NCBI GenBank assembly: GCA_031265025.1
Contig: JAISDF010000011.1
Span: forward strand, 1-13,633
DNA: 13,633 bases
Reading direction: 5' to 3'
Source of the DNA: Spirochaetaceae bacterium
GTDB taxonomy: Bacteria > Spirochaetota > Spirochaetia > Treponematales > Breznakiellaceae
Under the pieces are notes generated by a model. That model was not told the origin of the DNA, searched no databases, and worked only from the letters and a program-made list of their open reading frames with translations. The stretch's first letter is position 1. Each line of letters opens with the position of its first letter. Shown piece by piece: positions 1-4,961 of the stretch. The translations under genes were made by a program, and so were the position numbers.

Positions 1-763
1 CCTGCTCTTCCCTGCCGCGCTGCCGGTAAAAACCAAGTTCCTTGAGGGAACCGGTGATGGATGAAACCAGCCTGTCCAGCGCTTCCCGTTCCAGGGGTTC
101 CCAGCGGCCGCCTTCGGACAGGCCCGCCAAAGCCCCGCCGCCGGCACTACCTCCAGACAGACCCGCCAAAGCCCCACTCCCGGCACTGTCCCCACCGGTG
201 CTGTCCCCGCCGGTACTGTCCTTGCCGGGCGCGGGGTCCTGAGGGGGGGCCAGGCGCAGGAAGAGCTCGTAGGCGTAAATCTGCAGGGCATGGGAAAGAT
301 TGAGGGAAGGAAAGCTGTCGTCAGAGGGAATATACGAAGCCAGGGAACAAAGGTCCAGTTCTTCCCCCTCAAGGCCGGTCCGCTCATTGCCGAATACCAG
401 GGCGGCCTTGCCGGTCCGCCCCGCAAGGCACGCGGCGGCTTCGGCGGGGCTGAGGGGAAAACTTTTGCGGTGTTTTCCCTTGCGGCGGGTAGTTCCTATG
501 ACCAGAGTACAGTCGGCGACCGCTTCCTCAAGGGTGTCGAAAAATTCGGCCTTTTCCCAGATTTCCCCGGCATGGACCGCCCTGGCAAGTATGACTTCCC
601 CGTTGAGGCCCCCGGCGCCCCGGTTTTTCCCCGGCTCCGGCATTCCTTCTCCGGCAATACGGAGCCGCCTGAGCCCCATATTCTTCATGGCCCGGCAAAC
701 GGCGCCCACATTGCCGGCTTCTTCAGGCCGGGAAAGCACAACGCGGATATCTTCAAGAAACAT
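1..763 (-). CDS. trmJ: TrmJ-type tRNA (cytidine/uridine-2'-O-)-methyltransferase, partial (3' end missing)
   Basis: SPOUT-family RNA 2'-O-ribose methyltransferase; TrmJ methylates position 32 of tRNA with S-adenosylmethionine. Read on the minus strand from ATG 763-761, 254 codons are open to the left edge with no stop, so the C-terminus is missing. The start MFLEDIRVVLSRPEEAGNVG, then RAMKNMGL, fits the family N-terminus. The SPOUT motifs are NERTGL (residues about 126-131) and SLNL (153-156), followed by HALQIYAYEL. A C-terminal stretch beginning near WEPLERE matches the TrmJ dimerisation extension. Between the two lies an odd Gly/Ser/Ala/Asp linker made of tandem repeats (listed separately). 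There is no Shine-Dalgarno site; a TATTAT on the minus strand at 774-769 would give an almost leaderless message. The gene is divergent from the dehydrogenase, 38 bp apart. SPOUT methyltransferase is near certain; TrmJ over another TrmH-like enzyme is likely. Confidence 0.9.
   Translation of the reverse strand, partial: MFLEDIRVVLSRPEEAGNVGAVCRAMKNMGLRRLRIAGEGMPEPGKNRGAGGLNGEVILARAVHAGEIWEKAEFFDTLEEAVADCTLVIGTTRRKGKHRKSFPLSPAEAAACLAGRTGKAALVFGNERTGLEGEELDLCSLASYIPSDDSFPSLNLSHALQIYAYELFLRLAPPQDPAPGKDSTGGDSTGGDSAGSGALAGLSGGSAGGGALAGLSEGGRWEPLEREALDRLVSSITGSLKELGFYRQRGREEQ
116..229. repeat. In-frame tandem repeats in the trmJ linker (two 39-bp units plus two 15-bp units)
   Basis: A 39-bp unit at 116-154 is repeated imperfectly at 155-193, followed by two 15-bp units at 194-208 and 209-223. 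Both lengths are multiples of three, so the frame is kept. On the minus strand they encode DSTGG, DSTGG, then SAGSGALAGLSGG and SAGGGALAGLSEG. The units are diverged (several third-position changes), so the expansion is not brand new. It probably forms a flexible linker between the catalytic SPOUT domain and the C-terminal extension. Confidence 0.85.
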
Positions 764-784
764 ATCCCATAATAGCCTGAATTA

Positions 785-793
785 TGCTATAAT
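785..793 (+). promoter_or_regulatory. Extended -10 promoter for the SDR gene (near-leaderless)
   Basis: TGC followed by TATAAT (788-793) is a perfect extended -10 element (TGnTATAAT). No -35 resemblance is seen at 765-770, as is usual for extended -10 promoters. Transcription would begin near 800, two bases before the ATG at 802, and that ATG has no Shine-Dalgarno site. The site lies inside the 38-bp gap shared with the divergent trmJ. Confidence 0.55.
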
Positions 794-801
794 TTGAAGC
801 T

Positions 802-1617
802 ATGAAAGGCGGTAAAAACCATGCCGCGCCCTGTGTCCCCGGCGCACACGGCGCGGCGGACGCGGACCCTGATGCCCGGACAGCCCGGCGGGGGCTTTTT
901 TCAGGCAAAAAAGCCCTGGTTGTGGGGGGAAGCGGCGGCATAGGCGGCGCGCTTTCCCGGGAACTCGGCCGCGCCGGGGCCGAAGTCTGGGTTCACGGCG
1001 CTTCATCGCGGGAAAGGCTCGAAAAGACCCTTGCGGCCATACGCGGGGAAGGGGGTAGGGCCGAAGGCTTTCTCTGCGCCATACACGACCCCGAAGCCGG
1101 GGCCAGGGCCCTTTTGGAGCGCGTTCCTGACCCCGATATTCTGGTTATAGCCTGGGGACCCTTCAGGCAGGGCCCGCTTGAGCGTATGAGCGCCGAAGAC
1201 TGGATTTTTTTAACAAATTTCAACATAATTTTGCCCGGAATCCTGATTTCATCTGTATTATGTGGTATGATAGAAAAAAGGTGGGGCCGCATTCTTCTTT
1301 TTGGCGGAACCGATACAGCGGCGGTACGGGGTTTTAGCACTACCCCGGTGTACAGCGCCGCCAAAACCGCCTTGGGCGTGGTGGCGCGGTCCGCCGCCAG
1401 ACGGGGAGGCCCCTTCGGGGTAAGCTGTAATGTCCTTTGTCCGGGCCTTACCGATACCGAATATTCGGGGGAAGAGGCAAAGGCCTATAACAAGGCTCAT
1501 TATCCGGGTGTTCCGGGGCCAGGCCCCGGGGAAATTGCCCGGGCAGGAGTAGCGCTTATGACCCATCCCGGCCTTAACGGGGCGGTAATTCCCATTGACG
1601 GAGGTGTGATTTTGTGA
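802..1617 (+). CDS. Short-chain dehydrogenase/reductase (SDR) family protein
   Basis: 271 aa; a Rossmann-fold NAD(P)-dependent oxidoreductase of the classical, FabG-like SDR type. The cofactor motif is GGSGGIG at residues 42-48, and the catalytic pair is Y184 and K188 in VYSAAK. After the active site comes NVLCPGLTDTEY, matching the usual N-x-x-x-P-G segment, and the C-terminus ends in IPIDGGVIL, as in FabG-like enzymes. Two oddities: the position that normally holds the catalytic serine reads FGGTD (167-171), with Gly or Thr instead of Ser, and the NNAG motif is replaced by IAWG. The first 35 residues are a non-conserved Gly/Ala/Asp-rich extension; ATG 802 is chosen because an extended -10 sits just upstream and no other in-frame ATG precedes the Rossmann motif. 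The substrate cannot be told. It may be a reductase with altered chemistry or a non-catalytic SDR. Confidence 0.85.
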   Translation: MKGGKNHAAPCVPGAHGAADADPDARTARRGLFSGKKALVVGGSGGIGGALSRELGRAGAEVWVHGASSRERLEKTLAAIRGEGGRAEGFLCAIHDPEAGARALLERVPDPDILVIAWGPFRQGPLERMSAEDWIFLTNFNIILPGILISSVLCGMIEKRWGRILLFGGTDTAAVRGFSTTPVYSAAKTALGVVARSAARRGGPFGVSCNVLCPGLTDTEYSGEEAKAYNKAHYPGVPGPGPGEIARAGVALMTHPGLNGAVIPIDGGVIL

Positions 1618-1643
1618 AAGCGCCTGTTTTTCAAATGGAGTAT

Positions 1644-1672
1644 TTGACAAAAATTAAAGAAAATAATAGTAT
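1644..1672 (+). promoter_or_regulatory. Sigma-70-type promoter for the STAS gene
   Basis: A perfect -35 TTGACA (1644-1649) is separated by 17 bp from TAGTAT (1667-1672, four of six matches to TATAAT). Transcription would start near 1679. Alternative -10-like hexamers lie downstream: TATAAT at 1696-1701 with no good -35, and TACAAT at 1706-1711 with TTGATT at 1682-1687 (18-bp spacer). More than one start is possible. Confidence 0.6.
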
Positions 1673-1678
1673 AGAGGT

Positions 1679-1695
1679 GTATTGATTTCCAATAC
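1679..1695 (+). other. Hairpin at the predicted 5' end of the STAS transcript
   Basis: GTATTG, a 5-nt loop ATTTC, then CAATAC make a perfect 6-bp stem starting exactly at the base predicted as +1 of the promoter above. A second possible stem pairs TCATCC (1716-1721) with GGATGA (1740-1745), just before the Shine-Dalgarno AGGGAG (1746-1751). Confidence 0.4.
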
Positions 1696-1755
1696 TATAA
1701 TGGGTTACAATAGCCTCATCCCCTCTGGAGCGGGATTAAGGATGAAGGGAGTATA

Positions 1756-2307
1756 ATGACTAATAACGATATCGTCCCCGGTTTTGACGATGAAAAAGAT
1801 GAGAGCCTTAAAATCAAGCTTCAGAAAATAGCTGAAGTTGAAGGTTGTCTTGTTCTCTACCTTACAGGGTACATAGATACCTATAACTCCAACTATTTCC
1901 AGAAGCGGGTCGCCAAGGCTATAGAAGCCGGATTTATCAGACTCATTTTTCAGTGCGGCGGGCTTAACTATGTATCCTCGACCGGTATTGGTTCATTTAC
2001 CGCCTTCCTGAAATCCGCCAAGCCAAGGGGCGGAGATCTGGTACTACTGGAAATTCAGCCCAAAGTATACGAAGTATTCCAGCTCTTGGGTTTCTCGCAG
2101 TTTTTCAATATTAAGGATAACCTTGACGATTCAATAGACTTTTTCCGTACCGGTTCTTCCGGCGAAAAAAGTACGATGTTCCCCAAGATATTTTCCTGTC
2201 CCATCTGCTCAAAGAAACTCAAGGCAACCAAGGCAGGCCGTTTTCGCTGTTCCGAATGTAAGACCATCCTTGCGATTGATAACGCAGGACAGGTCTTCCT
2301 CGGATAG
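1756..2307 (+). CDS. STAS-domain (anti-anti-sigma-like) protein with C-terminal zinc ribbon
   Basis: 183 aa, soluble. Residues about 25-125 form a STAS domain: a beta-strand VLYLTGYIDTYN, then LIFQCGGLNYVSSTGIG, then GDLVLLEIQPKVYEVFQLLGF, in the order seen in SpoIIAA/RsbV antagonists. The usual DSSG phosphorylation motif reads V-S74-S75-T76-G77: the serine is kept, while the preceding Asp is Val. Residues 148-168 form a zinc ribbon, C148-x2-C151-x13-C165-x2-C168, unusual as a STAS appendage. AGGGAG lies four bases before the ATG. The family usually binds an anti-sigma kinase and is switched by serine phosphorylation; no kinase or sigma factor is encoded here. Its neighbour pspA suggests a link to envelope stress, which is inference. 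The STAS call is firm; the partner is unknown. Confidence 0.88.
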   Translation: MTNNDIVPGFDDEKDESLKIKLQKIAEVEGCLVLYLTGYIDTYNSNYFQKRVAKAIEAGFIRLIFQCGGLNYVSSTGIGSFTAFLKSAKPRGGDLVLLEIQPKVYEVFQLLGFSQFFNIKDNLDDSIDFFRTGSSGEKSTMFPKIFSCPICSKKLKATKAGRFRCSECKTILAIDNAGQVFLG

Positions 2308-2346
2308 GAGAACAGCCTTTTCGCAGCCAGGTTCGGTAATCCGGCG

Positions 2347-2370
2347 CTTTCGGGCGCCGAAAGGCTTTTT
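2347..2370 (+). terminator. Terminator or attenuator between the STAS gene and pspA
   Basis: CTTTCGG (2347-2353), loop GCG, CCGAAAG (2357-2363) give a 7-bp stem followed by GC and five Ts (2366-2370). A competing hairpin, CGGCGC (2342-2347) with GCGCCG (2354-2359), uses the same bases, so the two folds exclude each other. No promoter is evident between here and the pspA start at 2392, so partial read-through is more likely than a full stop. Confidence 0.5.
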
Positions 2371-2391
2371 GTTCTCCAGGAGGCAGAACCG

Positions 2392-3084
2392 GTGGGAATT
2401 TTCTCGAGGCTTAAAACCCTCTTTTCTTCCAACATAAACGACGCTATCAGCAAGGCCGAAAAACCGGAAAAGATGCTGAACCAGCTTCTCATTGACATGA
2501 ACGAACAACTGGTGGAATCCAAAAAGGCTGTGGCTTTTGCCATAGCCGACGAAAAAAAACTTGAACGGGAAACCCGAAACCAGTTTGATCTGGCGGAAGA
2601 ATGGGAACGCAAGGCCACGCTGGCGGTCAGGGCCGGTGATGATGATCTTGCCAAGGAAGCCCTGCTTCGCAAGCAGGAATATGACGGTCATTATCTTGAA
2701 TACAAGAAGCAGTGGGACGCCCAGAAAACATCGGTAAACAGCCTCAAAGAAGCCCTCATGGAGCTGCAGAACAAAATTGAGGAAGCCCAGCGCAAAAAGA
2801 ACCTCCTCATTGCACGGGCAAAACGGGCCGAGGCCCAGCAGAAAATCCAGACCACCATGTCCGGCATGACAGGGAACAAGGCGGCGTTTGAGACCTTTGA
2901 CCGCATGGCGGCCAAGGTGGACCAGATGGAAGCCCAGGCCGAGGCCTCCAAAGAGCTGGCGGACCTTTCGTCCGATTCAGACCTGGAAAAGCGTTTTGCC
3001 AAACTTGAAAAATCCGACGCGTCGGCTGATAAACTCCTTGCCGACTTAAAGGAAAAAATGAAGGCCCTGCCGGATAAATCGTAA
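2392..3084 (+). CDS. pspA: PspA/IM30 (Vipp1) family membrane-stress protein
   Basis: 230 aa, almost wholly alpha-helical and charged. Family hallmarks are the amphipathic N-terminal helix MGIFSRLKTLFSSNIND, then AEKPEKMLNQLLIDMNEQL, a long central coiled coil (about 30-150) with AGDDDLAKEALLRK, and the last helices near KAAFETFDRMAAKVDQMEAQAEA. Members are bacterial relatives of ESCRT-III that polymerise on the inner leaflet of the cytoplasmic membrane and protect it under stress. The start is GTG at 2392: AGGAGG at 2378-2383 has ideal spacing and the MGIFSRL start is conserved. Length is normal for the family. PspF, PspB and PspC are not encoded nearby and no sigma-54 promoter is seen, so regulation differs from enteric bacteria; the adjacent STAS protein and winged-helix regulator are candidates. 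Confidence 0.92.
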   Translation: MGIFSRLKTLFSSNINDAISKAEKPEKMLNQLLIDMNEQLVESKKAVAFAIADEKKLERETRNQFDLAEEWERKATLAVRAGDDDLAKEALLRKQEYDGHYLEYKKQWDAQKTSVNSLKEALMELQNKIEEAQRKKNLLIARAKRAEAQQKIQTTMSGMTGNKAAFETFDRMAAKVDQMEAQAEASKELADLSSDSDLEKRFAKLEKSDASADKLLADLKEKMKALPDKS

Positions 3085-3109
3085 ACCCCACTCACATGGT
3101 GCAGCATCT

Positions 3110-3727
3110 ATGGTTGAGCAGCAGGAACCTGTTTTATTTGTCTATGGCCCGGATAGCGCGCTCAGGCGGCGTCTGGAGCGGAGCGGTTGTCCTTTTCCCC
3201 TGTGCGTAATCGATACATTGCCCCTGGTGTGGCCGCTCCGCGCCGCCCTCCTCCTTTTTGTTCCCGCTGCCCTGGATATGCTGCCCGGCCTTGAGTCTTT
3301 GGTTCCGGTACTGACCTGCGGTCCGGTTTCGGAGATGGAAAGGGCCTTCAGCCTCGGCGCCGCCGATTTCCTTATCAGCCCCCTTATTACCGAAGAACTT
3401 AAAGCCCGTGTTTCTCACCTTTTGTACAGCCGGCGGCGGCGTTTTTCCTGCCTGGAGTTTTCGGGACTCAGCCTCAGGGGGAAGGCGGGCCGGGCAACGC
3501 TCGGCATTGAGGAAGCGCGGTTTCTGGAGACGCTTCTGTACCACCGGGGCGAGGCACTATCCAGGGCGGCGCTGCGGGATTTGATATGGCCTGATCTTGA
3601 CCACAGGTCCCGTATGCCGGATATGACCGTATCCCGGCTGAGGAGGCTTTTCAGAAAGCTCGGCGCCGAAGAGGAACTCATTCATACGGTCAGGGGTTTT
3701 GGCTACCTGTTTCAAAATGAACCATGA
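3110..3727 (+). CDS. OmpR/PhoB-type winged-helix regulator with degenerate receiver domain
   Basis: 205 aa. Residues about 115-205 are an OmpR/PhoB winged-helix DNA-binding domain: ARFLETLLYHRGEALSR, then LIWPDLD, the recognition region MTVSRLRRLFRKLG, and the wing HTVRGFGYLF. Residues 7-105 keep the receiver outline (VLFVYGPD, then LLLFVPAALDMLPG, VPVLTCG, GAADFLISPLITEELKARV) but lose key residues. The acidic pair after the first strand is absent, the phospho-acceptor position falls on Val/Pro (D56 is out of register), and the conserved Lys before Pro is Ser. Phosphorylation-independent control is therefore likely. It starts 25 bp after pspA without a clear Shine-Dalgarno site, so co-transcription with pspA is probable. 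No histidine kinase is adjacent. Family targets are often 11-bp direct repeats; one lies at 3961-3982. Confidence 0.85.
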   Translation: MVEQQEPVLFVYGPDSALRRRLERSGCPFPLCVIDTLPLVWPLRAALLLFVPAALDMLPGLESLVPVLTCGPVSEMERAFSLGAADFLISPLITEELKARVSHLLYSRRRRFSCLEFSGLSLRGKAGRATLGIEEARFLETLLYHRGEALSRAALRDLIWPDLDHRSRMPDMTVSRLRRLFRKLGAEEELIHTVRGFGYLFQNEP

Positions 3728-3894
3728 ATTGTGCAGTATCTGTGGAAAACATGTTAAGACCCGGAATGAAGCCATTGACTGGAAATTTTGGACTAAACAG
3801 AGTTTTTAAGCCTTTCGGCATTTTTGTACTATTTTATGCAACTACTGTTTTTATAAAGAAATATCACGGCAAAATTGCGGAATTATATACATAA
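3724..3894 (+). CDS. Possible 56-aa small protein coupled to the winged-helix regulator
   Basis: ATG 3724 overlaps the TGA of the regulator as ATGA, a classic coupled-translation junction, and the frame stays open for 56 codons through AT-rich DNA to TAA at 3892-3894. The product begins MNCAVSVENMLRPGMK and has one hydrophobic stretch (about residues 31-44, FGIFVLFYATTVFI) followed by a basic tail. I recognise no family. Codon use (TTA, ATA, AGA) is unlike the GC-rich neighbours, and an open run of this length can arise by chance in such DNA. Confidence 0.25.
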   Translation: MNCAVSVENMLRPGMKPLTGNFGLNRVFKPFGIFVLFYATTVFIKKYHGKIAELYT

Positions 3895-4040
3895 AATCAT
3901 AAAAAAAGACAAGACTCAAAGGGAAGGGGAAAGGGTACGCATTTCGCCGCGTGCCATCATGTTGTGTATAAGTTGTGTATAATCGGAAAAGATATCCATG
4001 AAGCCTTGCAAACCGTCTTGACCCATGCTAGGCTGATTTT
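3728..4040. other. AT-rich gap with repeats and possible promoter
   Basis: This 313-bp gap contains the possible small ORF (to 3894), a TGTGGAAAA (3741-3749), a near-match TTATATACA (3883-3891), and the 11-bp tandem repeat at 3961-3982. It must carry the promoter of the following membrane operon; the only strong -10 is TATAAT at 3978-3983, inside the second repeat, with no convincing -35. No convincing intrinsic terminator for the upstream genes is seen. Confidence 0.5.
3961..3982. repeat. Exact 11-bp tandem direct repeat (two DnaA-box-like 9-mers / putative operator)
   Basis: GTTGTGTATAA occurs twice back to back (3961-3971 and 3972-3982). Each copy contains TGTGTATAA, the complement of TTATACACA, which fits the relaxed DnaA-box consensus TTWTNCACA. 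An 11-bp period is also typical of OmpR/PhoB-family sites, and such a regulator is encoded 230 bp upstream. The second copy runs into TATAAT (3978-3983), so a bound protein would cover the likely -10 of the 4041 operon. Confidence 0.6.
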
Positions 4041-4961
4041 GTGAAAGGGTTGGCGCGGCTTATTTTATTTTTCACCCTTTGTTTTATCATAACAATAATT
4101 TTGTTCTCGTTGTGTATTTTCATGGACCGGTGGCTTGACGCCGCGGCCCATATCCCCGCCCTTCCCATAGCCCTGCTTCCCTCTCTCCTGGCCTCGCTGC
4201 GGGCCTGTATTCCGGGAGCGGTCTATATTACGGTACTTTTAACCCTGAGTTACGCGGCAAGGCGGGGAATTCCCTCTCCCCTGAGCCTGGTCTGCCTTTT
4301 TCTTCTGGTTGTTTCGGCTTCGGGGGCCCTTTATCTGGGCACCGTGAGGGCCGACCGCTTTGACGCCATGACCAGGACGGACACGCCCCGGACCCTTGGC
4401 GCTCCGGGGCTGATTCTTTCCCAGGGGAATATTTCCATGGTGCTTCTTGAAAGCCCCGGACAGGAAAGGGGCGCCAGGGTTGTCTCCATACCGGATCAGG
4501 GGCTGCTCTATCAAAGCCTCCCGGTGGGACCGGAAAACCGGGCCCTGCCGCTGCCGTCAGCCGTATTCAATGCCCCGCTGCCGTATTTCCTGCGGAGCAT
4601 ATTCCTTGATTTTTCCATGGCGGGCTCCCGTTATGAAAGCCTTCTTGTCCGGGGCTTTCACTATTTTATCGCCTATCTTGCCTCGGTATGCCTTTTCCTC
4701 TGTTCGCTGGGTTTTCTCTTCAAAATCAGCGTATGGCCCCTTGCCAATGTATTCATCGGCGCCCTGGTTTTCAGGGGGGCGCTGGCCTTTGAGACCTTTA
4801 TCAATTCACGGGAAGTTCTTGAGATTCTCGATGAATATATTGAAAGCGGCATTCCCCGGCCCTTTGTCAGCGCCCTTGTCTTTGCCCTTGCCGCCGCGCT
4901 GATACTTTTGTATTCGCTCCTTGCCCGTCTCGCGGGGCGGAGGAGGCCTGCCGATGGCTAA
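4041..4961 (+). CDS. Membrane protein with 3+3 transmembrane plan, LptF/LptG-like (hypothetical)
   Basis: 306 aa, start GTG 4041, weak ribosome site. Six hydrophobic segments are visible: residues about 7-28, 55-73 and 80-99, then a soluble region 101-205, then 206-227, 232-251 and 274-294, ending in a basic tail (RLAGRRRP). Three N-terminal helices, one extracytoplasmic domain and three C-terminal helices is the layout of the LptF/LptG (YjgP/YjgQ) permeases, and the soluble part has beta-like stretches (GLILSQGNISMVLLES, RVVSIPDQGLLYQSLP). Direct sequence identity to LptF/G is not obvious to me, so this is inference from architecture and from pairing with the next gene, which shares the plan. 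It is the first gene of a three-gene operon and overlaps the second by 8 bp. The cargo, if it is a transporter, is unknown. Confidence 0.65.
   Translation: MKGLARLILFFTLCFIITIILFSLCIFMDRWLDAAAHIPALPIALLPSLLASLRACIPGAVYITVLLTLSYAARRGIPSPLSLVCLFLLVVSASGALYLGTVRADRFDAMTRTDTPRTLGAPGLILSQGNISMVLLESPGQERGARVVSIPDQGLLYQSLPVGPENRALPLPSAVFNAPLPYFLRSIFLDFSMAGSRYESLLVRGFHYFIAYLASVCLFLCSLGFLFKISVWPLANVFIGALVFRGALAFETFINSREVLEILDEYIESGIPRPFVSALVFALAAALILLYSLLARLAGRRRPADG

Noticed and set aside
116..223. Regular 39-bp repeats as a CRISPR array
   Set aside because: Only two long units, directly abutting with no spacers, in frame within trmJ.
290..797. Plus-strand frames of 160-165 aa opposite trmJ
   Set aside because: The minus strand carries clear SPOUT motifs; the plus frames have none.
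2308..2391. Sigma-54 promoter for pspA, as in enteric bacteria
   Set aside because: No GG-N10-GC type -24/-12 element was seen before pspA.
2055..2672. 205-aa open frame on the minus strand over the STAS and pspA genes
   Set aside because: Opposite two well-supported genes; Ser/Arg-rich sequence is a by-product of their codons.
3805..3826. Terminator after the winged-helix gene (GCC/GGC followed by Ts)
   Set aside because: The stem is only three base pairs.
3728..4040. Chromosomal replication origin
   Set aside because: Only three or four box-like 9-mers, no dnaA, dnaN or gyrB nearby, and no sign of a skew switch that I can judge from this window.
4921..4953. TTG 4921 as start of the large membrane protein
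   Set aside because: ATG 4954 has a perfectly placed AGGAGG, and the extra residues lie wholly inside the previous gene.
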